Part shown: piece after piece, positions 11,095-23,262 of the stretch
Layout: each line of letters begins with the position of its first letter
How positions within the stretch are numbered: the first letter of the stretch is position 1
Source of the DNA: Toxoplasma gondii ME49
Lineage: Eukaryota > Apicomplexa > Conoidasida > Eucoccidiorida > Sarcocystidae
Length of the DNA stretch: 64,000 nucleotides
NCBI RefSeq assembly: GCF_000006565.2
Contig: NC_031474.1
Location: forward strand, 682,001 to 746,000
Direction of reading: 5' to 3'
Notes under the pieces: generated by a model
What the model was told of the DNA's origin: nothing
The model's input: only the letters and a program-made list of their open reading frames with translations
Databases searched by the model: none
Made by a program: the position numbers and the translations under genes

Positions 11095-14000
11095 ATGGCG
11101 ACAACCTCGCTGGAGGAGGAAGAGTACATGGAGGGAGAGAGAGACGAAGGGTGGGGAGAGGCTGGTGAGCAGAGAGGGGGCCGACTCGTTGTCGCGCAGA
11201 GTCGGAGCGTGAGCCGAGAGCGGGAGTTGCATGCGGCGTCTTTTCCAGTTGAGTACGATGGAGAAGACGACTCGCCTTATCTCCAGGCCTCTGAGAGAGT
11301 GGCGAGCAAGCGAGATGAAGGAGACCCCGAGGAAAGCGACGTGGACCACGAGCGAGAGGAGCGGGACGCTTGCTACGGCTGGGAGTCTGAAAAGGAAGGC
11401 AGGCCAGAGGCTCCAGACGAGGGATCTGCCGCCTCCAGAGACGAAGATGCCGAAGCTCGCGATGATGGCGAAGGAGGGCGTCAGGAAGGCCGAGAGGAGG
11501 ACGTAGGCGAGAACGAGGGCGAGGAGACTGCAGAAGACCTCGAGGAGACACGCCGCGACGACGAAGACTCGCTCACGATTTCTGGAGAGAAGGGAAACGA
11601 CTCCGACCCAATTGATGAACGTATGTCGCATTCGCGTTCGGGGGGTTCAGGCGAGGATCTTGGCCTCTTGCGTTTCTGGAACGCGCGTTGTGCGGTCAGA
11701 GGGACGAAGCAGAGCGCGGAGTGCAAGTTGCGCGGGTGCAAGGGGAGAGCGTACCTGAACATCTCCTCAGATGCTAGTGTGGCCGGAACCGTCGCCCTGG
11801 GACTCGTCGTGTCTGAGGATTGCGCACAATCTGTTTATAGTAGAACAGCTGCGAGTTCGATTCCTAGGTTTTTAGGGTGTGGGACAGGCGAGCGGCGAAC
11901 GAGGAGACACAGCCGAGAGGATCGGGAGGAGGCGGACGGAGGGCGCTGGCGAGGTGGAGACACGGGACGGGAGCAACGGGTCGCTGCGAGGCCGGGAAGG
12001 GCGCGAGAGACAAAACGTGAGACGTGCTTCCACGGAGAGTGGCCGTGTCCTAGAGTGAAAGAGACAGTCCTTCACCGCCTCCTGAGTTCTCTGTTTTCCC
12101 TCCTTTTCAGGCAAAGTTTTCGTCGGAAACACTCCTCTGTAAGTCAGGCAACCGACAGCGTCGGCGGGCCGGTGGCGGCGCCACCCCTGTCTCTGGGAGG
12201 GCTATAGGGATGCGCGGAAGAGACAAGTGGGGCCGGAGGGGACAGAAGATCCCCAGGGATCGAACAGAGAAAAGCAGGTGTGAAACGCAGGGAACCTTTC
12301 AGTGTTTCTCGAGTCCTAGGCGACGACGCATGCGTTCAGAAAAAGGTCAATGCCCAGAACGCGAAAGAGAATACAAGAAGCGGGCGAGACGCTCTGAGCG
12401 TCTGAGCAGAGAGACACACGACATGCCAGAACCGATCCGTGTAGTTTCTGCCTCCTAGCGCCTGGAAGGTGATCCAGCAGCGAGAGATCAGGAGCTGGGG
12501 ACGCTGATGAATTGGCAGGGTGGCTCAGAGGACAGGGCGCGAAAAAGCGAGACAACAGAAAAACAGAGGCACAGTGGCACAGAGAAAGCTGAGAAAACGG
12601 GGGACAGGAGACGTGTACGCCTGCAGGGAGAGGCACGGTGGGCACCGGAGACAACAGCGGAGATAGCACAGCTCGTAGAGGACAACAGAAAACGCGAAAG
12701 TGGGCGAGAGGAGGAGAATCGCCAGCGAATTCGCGGGACCCCACTTACGCGAGAGAGGAGGTCTTGCGAGCCAAGAGGGAAAGGCAAGAAAGCACGAGAG
12801 AGTCCACTGTACCTCGTGTAGGACCAGAGACGCAGCGTCGAGCTTCTTTCAGCGCCGAAGAGCAGCTGGGATCCAGAACGCTTGTGTCGGACAAAGCAGA
12901 GTGGCGAACTGCCTTCTTTTTTGCCGGTGTGTCCTGAGTCTAATCCGTCCTATGACGTTAGTCTGTTTTTGCCTTCTTCCGCAGCGCGGTGCGCGAACCG
13001 AGCGTCGAGCGAATCTTTGGAGAGTTCGGGAAGCTCAGCGAGATCAAGATCTTCAAGCATTTTCTCCACCTGACCTATGACGACGCTACAGCCGCCACTC
13101 GCGCAGTCGAGGAACTGAACGACAAAGAGGTGTGGGGTGCACAGGTAACCAGGCTGCGGAGAATAGACGCTGCCAAGCAAAGACGCAGCGGAAATGGCGA
13201 ACTGGCGTGGCGACAAGGGCCAGTGGAGAAGGCGACAGAGGAAACGCGCATAAGAAGCCGCACAGAGAGGAAAAGTAGCGAGAGAGAGAGAGAAACGGCA
13301 GCGAGTGAGAGAGTGGAACTCGTGTGGACCTGGAGAGTTGTGACGTGGAATGGCGCCGCATACGGAAATTCGGAATTTAGGAAATCAAGGATGGACACAG
13401 GGAAGTTGGAGGTCGCGTGAGTTCTGAGACGATCTGGAGAGAACCCTCGAGAGAGACTTCGTGCCCCGAACTTACGCCGTCCGTGGGAAGCGTGAGTTGA
13501 TCTCTTTTGAGGATTCGCTCAGGCGTCGCTCGCGCGTCCTTCGAATCCCTTTCGGACGCTCTCCACGTTGTCCGACAACGCTCCTCTCTCGCCGCCTTGT
13601 GTTTGTCTCTCTGCAGATTGTCGTGGAACCTCTGCGGCCGGGGGCTGCCTCTCAGCGTCCGCCAGGGGCAGGAGCTGCTCGCGTCGTTGTGTCTCGGGGC
13701 GAGAGAGACACTGGCGCCCCAGGAGTTGAGCGCGGAAGAGGCCGTGGCCGTTCGGGCGCGGTCGCGGGGCGCGGGAAGTCCGCCGGGAGCGTCGCGGGGG
13801 CGCGTCGGGGCGGGCGCGGCCGGGGGGGCCAGGCGGCAGGGCCCGGAGGAAAGAGGCTGCCTTTTCGAGTTGTAAGTTGGGCGACAAAGAGAGGTGCGAA
13901 ATCGCAGACGTCTGAGACACATCTATCTAACGTCGTGATGCCTCGTTTGTTTCACGGATGAGCGCGGTGTCAGTCGTCCAAGACGAGTTTCCGTGCGTGG

Positions 14001-17000
14001 ATTTCACCAGGTAGTTTGTTTGCCAGCAGGGTGAGCGCAAGTCTTGTCCGCCTCGCATCTGCTCATGGAAATCTTCCTCGGCGGGGGTTCAGTTTGACTT
14101 CCACGAGTCTGTCTTCGAGAAGAGGCAGATACATCTAGGAGCAGAGCCGATGTGTGTCTGCGGACGGCGAGGCAGAGACAAGGAGACAGGGCACGAGCAG
14201 AGAAAGAGGGGAACGGAGGCGACGAACCGAGTGGAGAGAGTACGGGGCGACGTCTTCTGAACTGCCCAAGACGGCCGACAGTGATGGATTTCAGCAGTGT
14301 ACGGCATGACTGTCATCCCATAGCGGTTCTACTGTAGAACTAAACGTGTGAATTTCAGTGTCCTGCGACGGAGGAGTTGAAGCGCCGCGGACACAAGAGG
14401 GAGGAAAATTTGAAGTGGGGTCTGGAAGCACGGTGCAAGGCTTTTCAGAGGTTTTCTGCCGGGGTTCTCTGTACAGGTCTGCCACAACCTTGATCCGCGA
14501 GTCCACTGGCAAGATCTGAAGGACTTTGGGAGAGAAGGTGAGCAGACCGCGCCTGAGCTGGCGTCCGGTGGCGTTTGCGTCTCTCTGTGTGTCTATCCCC
14601 AGTTGAAACTCGAAAGATATGTTCCACTGGAAGAACGCAGCCGAACGCTGCGTCTGTGGAGACGCGCAAAACGAAGGGAGACTGAAGACGAAGAAGGCGC
14701 GAGCCAGACAATCGCAGGGGGACGCACGTGCCTGTAGCCGTTCGCTCAAGAATTAAATCTTATCTGTTCCTTCAGCAGGCAACCCCTGAGAGGTTCACAT
14801 ACGACTCTTCTGTTGTTGATAAAATCAGGATTCTAGTTTTTTTATTCCATCCCCAAAATCTTTTTCACGGTGTTTGTGCGCTATCCCCGTGGCTGAAAAG
14901 CCTGCACGGGAGAAGGGACGGACACCGGAGTGTTTCGACAAGAGCACCGTGGACCTTCTGGTTTCCGCTGTGTTTGCTTCTCTCTTCAGCTGGAGAGGTG
15001 AATTTTACAAATGTCCTTCACAACCAAGAAGGCGTCCGCATAGGGTAAGGACGGGTTTCGCGAGACACAAGAAGAAATTGAAAAAAAGGGACAGAGGCGA
15101 CGCCGAGACGCCAAGGCTTCGTGTCTCGCGTTCTGGGGTCTCCTCCTTCCACTGCTTGGGAAGAAACACCGATCTTGCAACGTCGATCTGCGTCGAAGAG
15201 AGAGCTGTGAACCTTGTCGACCCTCGAGTTTTGGCAGTTCGCTGCCTCTGAACGAAAAAAGCTGTAGGCTGTCCTCGCGATTCTCATGTTCGACACATGA
15301 AGAGTCGCCTTTGTCTAGACTCTCCTGTGTGTACGTAGCTTTGTCTTGGTTCGCGCGTCTACCGGCGCTCTTCTGTTTCATCGCCGCCTCGTGCTGTGCA
15401 TCCGTGCGTCTGTTCAACTCTCCAAAGGGTCTAGGCGTTAGGCAGAGAAGTGCCTCTGTTTCCCACTTTGCCCCGAACGACTCGACCGGTTCGTGTGTCT
15501 TGTGGGGCTTTTTCAGCATCATTGAATACTGTAGTCAAGAAGATATGGAGACCGCGTTGCATGAGCTGGACGGCAAGCGTTTGTTTGACGCTCGGGTGGA
15601 GGTTCGCCGTGAAGAGGCAAATGCGTCGTATCCGTCGTTTGCGGAGATCTCCTCTTCGCTTCCGCCGGATTCTCTGATACGGCCTCCGTCAGGTAGGGCG
15701 CCTCCGGGTCCGAAAGGGGCCTCGTGTCGGGCGCGCGGCCCGCCGCTTCGTGCCTCTTTCCTCGACGAGGAAGATCCACGAGCTCCGCCGACCTTCGGCG
15801 GGCCCCGCGGGGCATTCCCACGCGGGCGGCGCAGCTCCGAAGGCCGAGGCGAGTCGGCGCCTCTCCCGCGATCTGCGCGACCGGCGCTGCCCCCTGCCCT
15901 CAACGACAGCCTCGCCTTTGGGCGCGTGTCTCCGCAACGGGAGGCGCCCGCAGGGATGCCCCGCAGGGAAAAGGCCCGCCGGGAGAAGGTCCTCGCTCCA
16001 GCTGCGTACCCCGCGGTCCTTCCGCTCCGAGCCCCGCGGAGACAGCCGGGCCCGGACGAGGCCTTCGAGCTGCAGCCGTTCCTGAACGGGAGCGAAGCAT
16101 GTGACCCCCGGTACCCTGGCGACAAGCACGCGTGCATGGAGGGCGAAGAGGTACGGCCGCGGGACTCGCGCGGGAGCCGCCGGGACGAGCCGTCTCTCCA
16201 CACGGGGGGCTTTCCGTTCTGGAGACAAGGAGGGGAGGACAGCGGCGCAAGAGAGAGAGACTCTCTGCCATCCTCACGAGAAAGGCGAGAGAAGGACGAA
16301 GCCGAGAGCGGCAGGCCCCACCGACGGTGTTTCTACGTCGACTGTGCAGGGACGGGACGCGTGGATTCAGCTGGACTCGGGAAGGAGAAAGCGAACTTGA
16401 ATGGGCGACTGCATGCGCGCGGGCCCGCGGAGGACATGAGCCGAAGCCACCGCGAAGAGGAGGGAGACGCGCGCGGTCCAAAGCGGCGAAGAAACGACTT
16501 CGAGTTCATGGGGCCTCCCGTGCTCCCGCCCCCGACTGGGGGCCCGACGGTGATCCTGCCCCCGCCCTCGGGGCCCTCGCAAACCTGGGAGTTCGGGCCG
16601 GGCCCCGAGCGCCTCCGAGGAGGAGACGACGGTTTCGGGACGGAGCGAAGAAGAAGAGAAGGAGATCTCGACCTCGCGCGCTCGCGGCGCGAGAGAGACC
16701 CTGCGCCCTACGGCGCCTCGGGCGACAAGCTCGCGTGGCGCGGGCGGGCCGGTAAGGGACCCGCAGGGCCCAAGACCCTGGACGGCTTCCCGCTGGAGAC
16801 AGTCGACCAGGGGCGCCCCAACGGAGTCTTTGGCGTGGGTGGCGAGAGCAAACACGCAGAGTTTCGATACGCGGATAGGGGCCGAGAACGGGAAGGTGAG
16901 CCGCACCCGTCGTCGCCCTTCCGGGGGCCGCGCGGCGACCCCCGGGGCCTGGCAGTAGTGGGTTCTGTTCGCGGGGGCCCAGGAGGGGACTTCCGAGACG

Positions 17001-18439
17001 ACGAGATGTCTGCGCAGCGCCGCAGAAGACCGGGGGGCCGCGGCGGCGCGGCAGACTGGCGAAGAGATCCCGAGGGCCCGGACGTCTTCCAACCGTTCCG
17101 GCCCCACAGCAATAGATTGGACCACGGGGCAGAGGTCCCATGTGTGGGGAGAGAGCGAGACCGGGGCAGGGGCGAGGAGGACGACCAGCGAAGAGGGGAC
17201 TTCGGTCGCGACTTGGACAGACGCGCGGAAGTCCCCTTCGACGACTGGGGCCAGAGCCGGAGAGAGGGTGGCTTGAAGTACGAGGCGTCTCCACATGCAC
17301 CTCTCGGACCCAGAGGGAAGCGGGGTGAGAAGGGTGGCGGCCTCGATTTCTCCTTTCCAGTGGATAAACCGAGGCATATTTACGCAGCCGACGACGGCGG
17401 AGCCCCCCTTGCGCCGGGCCTGGAGGCGGGACCCGTGCGCGAGCGAGAGGCGTATCTGGGAGGCGGAGAGGATGAGCGGCGGGCGAGGCGAAACGAACAC
17501 GCAGGGCCGTCCTTTCTCCGCAGAGATCGCGAGGAGGACTTGAGGCGACGCGAGGGCAGACGCGGAGAGGAGCTGCTTCACGAGGAAGTCCCGCCGGCGG
17601 CCGGCGCGCGGCTTCTCGGCGATGACAGGAGACGAAGTGTCTCCTTGGGGAGGCGTTACGACGTGGGCGTGGATGGGGACCGAAGGGACAGAGGCAGACC
17701 CGAACGCGGGTACTTCCTTGGCGCGCCTCACCATGGTCGAGAGGAGCCAGGCGACGACGGGGTATATCGAGGCGACCGAGAGAGGAGCGCGAAGAAGCCG
17801 CGAAGAGAAGAAGACGGGTCCTTCAGCCGGGAGTTCCGAGGGGCACCTGGGCCGCGAGGCCCCGACAGGCTTCCTGTCCAGCGAGCAGACTGTAATATGT
17901 ATGAGGCGAGAGATTTAGGCAGAGAGGAGCTGTTTGCGCACCCGCTTCCGGGCTCACAGTACCCTCCTCAATTCGGAAATCCAGGTTTGGGCGGCAGTCT
18001 CGGACGATCGATGAGGCGAGACGAGGACAGGAGAAAAGAAGAAGAGGGCCTCGGTGGACCGTGCGCGCGGGGCCTGATGCCGAACAGGGGCGGACGCGGA
18101 GACAATGCCGTTGCGAAAGGCTACTCGCACCTCCACCCGCAAGGCCCTCCGTGTTTTCCTACGGGGACGGGCCGTAGTGGCCGGGGCCTGGACAGGGACG
18201 ATGAGGGCGAGAGCGCGGACGGCCGAGGGCGGTTCTTCGAGAGAGATCCTGAGATGTTTAGGCCTGTGCGTGGACGTGAATGCGACAGAGAGTATATCCA
18301 TCTGTCCCGACAGCGAGAAGACATGCGAATGATGGAGAGACCGTATGTGTCGCGAGAAGAAGGCCGCAGAGGCGGGCGAGGCGCAGACCGCGAGGGCGAC
18401 GGAGCGCTCGGGTATCGCGACGAGCTGCGGCATCACTAG
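11095..18439 (+). CDS. SR/Npl3-like RNA-binding protein, two RRMs, RGG insert, long charged tail
   Basis: Seven exons: 11095-11620, 12111-12138, 12985-13144, 13617-13871, 14477-14537, 14990-15044 and 15517-18439. Phases agree at every junction and give 1335 codons plus stop. Residues 1-175 are acidic. RRM1 (about 176-245) opens with RKVFVGN, the RNP2 strand. Residues about 255-320 are an RG/RGG-rich insert. RRM2 (about 322-395) carries HWQDLKD at 333-339, the signature of the second (pseudo) RRM of SR proteins such as SRSF1 and yeast Npl3. The remaining 940 or so residues are R/G/D/E/P-rich with RERD and RGG runs but few true RS repeats. Family knowledge points to pre-mRNA splicing or mRNP export in the nucleus. 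RRM1's RNP1 strand is degenerate (HFLHLTYDD). The start is the first in-frame ATG. The family call is strong; orthology to Npl3 as opposed to another SR protein is inference. Confidence 0.88.
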
Positions 18440-20858
18440 AGAACGAACAAGTTTGTCACTTTTCCGTTGTGTGGCTCCAGAGAATGTGTGCGGCCGAAGG
18501 GGATTTGTCGAAAAACGAGAGCCACTGTGGTCACGCGATTTCTGTGTGTTGTGTCTCGTGAGATCGACAAGTACCCTTGATGCTTGCGTCGTGTATCTGC
18601 GTATGTGTTCGCGCCGTAGTTGTGGCCGCTTACCGATGCACTGCGGGAAGTGGAAGATGCAGAAGAGGCCTCGTTTAGGAAGAGTCTGGAAAGAATGAAA
18701 GGGCGGGTGAACAACACGGCTTTTTTGTACACAGAAAGATGACAACTGTGTCGGTGAAATGAGGTAAACAACGAAGTCGACTCAAAGTCTGGGGTCACGC
18801 CACCTCACACACATCTCAGCGTTTAGACAGGCACGAGAAAATGCTTTTGTTGCTCCCAGAAGGAATTCCCCCACACGCTGTTTGTTCGTAGTTCGGGGCC
18901 GCCTACATCTCTATGTATATGTAGGGATCTACATGGAACGCGCTTTTCGTTTGAAAGCATTCAGCGATTTCTGCGTGGTTTGTCCGCTGCAGTGTCTACC
19001 CGTCTACCGTAGATACTCGTTTTTGCGTATACCTTTAACCCCGAGCTGTTTTCGGTGATTACTTCGAAATCCTGGTTCTGCGCACAAGAGAAACAGGCTG
19101 ACGGAGGGCGGGAAGCATGATAGAACCTCGAAAGCGCTGCGATTGGTTTCTTTTTTCTGTCTTCCTCGGTAACTATCCCGTGTTGATATCTTCAACCGAA
19201 ACAAAGCGCACAGCAAAGTTTTGGCGGGCTGCTGTAGATGTGGAAGTATGTCGTGAAGGGCTACCTGTTGAGCTTCCCAGGAAAAGAGAACCAAACAAAA
19301 CATACTCGCAGCACATTGCTGGTGGATTAAGTCAAACTCGCCGTTAACCGTTCGCATAAGTCCTTCTACATCGGCAAACAGCCACTCTAGAAGCTCGCCC
19401 GCCATTAACCAAGAGCGGCGGCATCGGCTTTGTTCCAGCACAACAGCGGCATCGGAGTAGCTATGCCCGTTTGTTAGCTCAGAGTTCCAGCACTAAAGTG
19501 GTTGTTTTAATCTCGAAAAGGGTGACACGCCAGCCATGTCTGTGAATCGAAGTGACAACTTTTCGTCCTTTCGGTCCCGGTAGGCGGTGCGGTGCAGGAG
19601 GGGCGAAACTCTGAGCTACACCGAAAACGAGAATTGCCACTTTCGTCTCGTCCTAACAAAAAAGCAGATGCTTGCCTCGGATCGGGAGACTTGCTGCCTC
19701 TTGTTTCCGTAACACAGAAAGAGCGCAGGGCGAAATCGTCTGCTGGTTTCCAAAGAAACACCTGGTTGCAAGGCCGTTCTCTGGGCTATGGCGCTAAGGT
19801 CACAATTTTTTATTTGTATGAACCAATGGCGTTTATCGACCAAAATGACTCTAAAATAGTAGATTATGATGATGTTGTAGAACAAGGAGACCGTCTGTTG
19901 TCCATCAACACTAGATGGTGCTTATACCGCTGTACAGGTTTGATATCTAATTCCTGCCTGACGCAGTAACATGTAAAGCGGGCTGTATTACGACCGATCC
20001 ACGCTCTATCGTACATATTGCTTTTATGTTCCGAGGCTGGTTTTATATGCCGAAGTTTAGCTGAGAAGTTCTGTCGTAACGAAGAGTTGCAGGCGGGACT
20101 GCATCCGAGTCTGAGATACCCTAGGTACGGTTTGCATTTTCCACAGTATCGAGGGGGCGTTGCTTGAGTGCTTACGAAAACTGTGAGGTCAAGAAATCTG
20201 GACCTCTCCAGCGCGCGTGTACGCGGGAGAAGTGCAGTAGCCCCTCTGCGTCTGGCGGTAGAACGTCCATCCGAGTTTATGGCTTCCACAGGTCCTCGGC
20301 AAAGCAAATGGATAGCGTTCGTCAGCCGCAGGCGAGGCGCCGGCTCTTGATTGAAGGAGGCAACCGCGTCACAGACACAAGGTGCGACAGAGACGAGAGA
20401 GCTAATGTAGGGAAGGCAGTCGTGGTACTCTGTGATCCTTCTTGGCATAAACCGTTAGCCAGGCACCGCAGAACCGAGGAGTGAGACGTTTCTATGGTTC
20501 GCTAGAGAGATATCCATGGAGCAGCAAGACAGAGAAAATGTTTCCTGTGTTCTCCGGAGGCCGTACCATCCGACGGCCCTGGTACGCGCCCCCATGAGCT
20601 GGGCGTTCTGTGTCGAGAAAGTTAGATTCCGAAGAGCCGATACACGAGTCATTGCACGTTTTGAAACAAAGCAGCCAGAGACAGGGAAACCGACCGGAAC
20701 TGATCGATTCCTTCAAGACAACACGAAACGGAAAACAAGCAGAGACCGCTGTCCTACGAAACAGCCACACTGGCAACAGACGCGAAAAACAGCAAGGCGG
20801 AGAGGCAGAGAAAAAAAAACAAAGAGATGACGTCTTTTAAGACGAGGAGCTGACTCTT
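18440..20858. other. Intergenic between converging genes; no gene seen
   Basis: This lies between two convergent transcription units, so it should hold both 3' UTRs. The stretch around 19800-19960 is more AT-rich than its surroundings. I see no domain-bearing frame. The longest minus-strand frame (19004-19441) has no family resemblance or splice support. Confidence 0.4.
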
Positions 20859-22975
20859 CTAGTCGATCACAATCGACTGTTGTCCCGCGTACATCTCATT
20901 CCACTGACGCGCTGCACAAACACACACAGGAAAACACAACGCTCACATATCCCATGATCCACGAAGCTCTGACAGACAACTGTGACATTTTTTTCCCTTA
21001 CTTGCCACATCGCGCCAACAGGCGCGCATGCGAACCTATAAATATATCGATATACAGATATATAGACATATAGACAACAAATAGATTTATACGTATATAC
21101 AGATCTTTTGGTCCATACCTTGTCACCTGTTTATGCACTTATAGATAGAGAGGTATAGAGAGATGAAGATAGACATATACAGACATACGCAGATAGATAG
21201 ATAGCTATAGACGTGGAACGACGGAAGCATAGGACGACAGATAGAAGGATAGAGAGGCGCCTGTGTGAGTGCGGCATGCAAAGAGATTTCAAAAACACGC
21301 TGTATTCGCAACTTGAAGTTGAAGGCTGGTGTGGGAAACAAGGTGAATCGAAGAATTACCCATAAGTTCGGCGTCTTGGCGGTTGTTTTTGAAGTGGTCC
21401 GCGACGCGCGTGTCAAGAGGGTCGTCCGGCTCGGGAGCCGACAGGAGCGCCTGGATGGAGAGCAAGACGGTGCGGATTTGCAGAGCGGGGCTCCACTTGT
21501 CCTTCAAAATGTCCAGGCAAATCCGCCCAAGTGCGTCCTGAAAAACGCATGCAGCCTCCAAAGACAACTCCCATGCTGCAGGATCTTCAGCGCAAACATG
21601 AATCTGCTTTTATTAACGAAGGAATCTCAAGACGTCTCCCTCTCTCTCGCCACCTTGGTCATCTGACAGTCACACAGAACTCATGGATATTCATCTGCAT
21701 CTGTCAACAGGTAGAGTTATGAATGCTGATATGGATACAAAAGGATAGACCAATAGATCTGCAGATCGGTTGATACACTCGGACATGTTTAGATTCACGA
21801 TGGGATGCATACAGGCAAAGGGCCTCCGGATCTGAATCGCGTCTGAGGGAGTTAGCTGTAGGTCCCCGGTTGCGGAGATCCTCTGCATGCCGGCATCGGT
21901 ATCCAGAGAGCAACTGGTGGGGAAGCTTCGTGGCGACTCAAAGAACGTCGGTGAGAACGGAGGCCGCGCATGTCGAGAGACATTTTCTGGGCAGAGACTT
22001 ACGATGTTCGGGTGGTAGATCTTCGTCAGAAAACGAACCTTGGGCGGTTCCATGGGGTACGCCTCAGGAAGGAAGAGCTCGAGTTTATACTGGCCGCCTG
22101 GAAAAAGTCGCATGCATGCAACGAAGTACTTCGTGTGTCATTTGTCACACCCACAGCGTCTGTCGAGTTTCAAACGAAGGCCGAAAAGCCTATTTTGAGC
22201 CTAAGAAAGGCGCGACTCCTGCGCCACACACCTTGTGCCTCCCGTTCGTCTTGCGCTTCCGATGGCCATTTCGTTTTCACGGAAAGCCATCAACGAAAAA
22301 CTCCGCAGAGCTCCGAGATGAAAGCCGCAAAGGCACCTCAAACACCCAGCAGACTCACCTTCGTAGGGCGTCCCGACGGGTCCCCCCATGAGAATTTTAA
22401 AGTGACGGTAGTTGTTCGGCTCTGGTTGCGCCGTGATGCCAGGCGCTGCACCAAATGTGTGACACACAAAAAAACCAAAGTGAACAAAGCAGTTCTGTGC
22501 TCTCCAGAGAAACCATCTTCTCCCTGTGTGCCCATAGGAAGACACAAAGCCTAACCGCCTCCGCCGAACGACGACCCTACACTGAAAAATATATACATAT
22601 ATATTTATACATATATATATATATAGGATAGCTTCTTGCATGAACGACTTTGCTTGGATAATGCGCATTTCTTTCGATTTGTAAAGAGTGGTGGAGACTT
22701 GCGACATCGACATCTCAGGAGTTAAGTTGCGAAGAACACGAGCATATAGAACTCGATACACAGGTCATGTTTGGCAGACATGCATGCATCAGCTGCCTGC
22801 AAAACATACGCGTGCATGCTCAGTGAAGCAAACAGCGCCCGACGATTCCCGAACGCTACAAAATCGGGGAGATCTCGCTTTCACTACGTCCATCCTAAAC
22901 GAGCTGGTTCCTCACTCCTTGCAACCACACCCAAGGCTCCTCTGAGGCCTTACACATACAGCCACACAAGCCAGC

Positions 22976-23018
<43 letters not shown>

Positions 23019-23262
23019 TTTAGATAGATAGGGAGAAGTGTATGCACATGCATGCATGTATTTGCATGTATACGGATGCATTGAAGGATGAAGGCGAGAG
23101 AAACTGTCCCTTGAACGCGGCTTGTCCCTCGGAGGTTCCGTAGTCAGAAGGCCCGGAAAGAAGCAGAAGACGCGATAATTTGTCTCGACCCATAGGAATG
23201 AACGTACGAGGTTCGCTGGCGAGGTTCTGCGTTTCCTTCTCAATACGCTTGGGAATCGACAT
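20859..23262 (-). CDS. UBC13: Ubiquitin-conjugating enzyme E2, Ubc13 type
   Basis: Five exons on the minus strand: 23262-23208, 22445-22359, 22097-22003, 21537-21360 and 20911-20859. They join in phase to 155 codons plus stop, close to the 152 residues of human UBE2N. The protein starts [12 protein letters not shown] and contains the YHPN motif (HPN at 76-78) and the catalytic cysteine in GRICLDILK (Cys86). Next come [16 protein letters not shown] and DDPLD, both very close to Ubc13. It ends with an ARQWNEMYA helix. Known role of the family: with a UEV/Mms2 partner it builds Lys63-linked ubiquitin chains for DNA-damage tolerance and signalling. No UEV gene is present in the window. Introns 1 and 4 hold TA/GATA microsatellites. 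Assignment to Ubc13 over other E2 classes is confident from the [16 protein letters not shown] block. Confidence 0.95.
21038..21220. repeat. TA/GATA-rich simple sequence in last intron of the UBC13 gene
   Basis: Degenerate repeats of ata, tagata and gata run through this stretch. It lies wholly between UBC13 exons 4 and 5. Confidence 0.8.
22589..22626. repeat. AT microsatellite in intron 1 of the UBC13 gene
   Basis: Near-perfect alternating AT with a few interruptions, located between UBC13 exons 1 and 2. Confidence 0.8.
22982..23016. repeat. (AT)n microsatellite, about 17 units, in intron 1 of the UBC13 gene
   Basis: An uninterrupted AT run followed by a short gata stretch. It sits in the same intron as the 22589 repeat and is likely to be length-polymorphic. 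Confidence 0.9.

Noticed and set aside
11820..11870. tRNA B-box-like GAGTTCGATTCC
   Set aside because: No pairing T-stem, acceptor stem or A box at proper spacing; it lies in intron 1 of the SR gene.
16367..17734. 455-codon minus-strand frame opposite the SR gene
   Set aside because: It is antisense to an exon whose frame and junctions are well supported. Arg/Gly/Asp-rich GC coding sequence leaves the opposite strand open by codon bias, and the frame shows no domain.
19004..19441. 145-codon minus-strand frame with Leu-rich segment
   Set aside because: No homology, no splice signals that extend it, and it lies where 3' UTR is expected.
19471..19530. tRNA A-box-like TTAGCTCAGAG
   Set aside because: No B box or cloverleaf follows at the right distance.
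19790..20160. AT-richer patch considered as an inserted mitochondrial fragment
   Set aside because: I could not match it to cox1, cox3, cob or rRNA fragments from memory; a search against the mitochondrial blocks of the organism would settle it.
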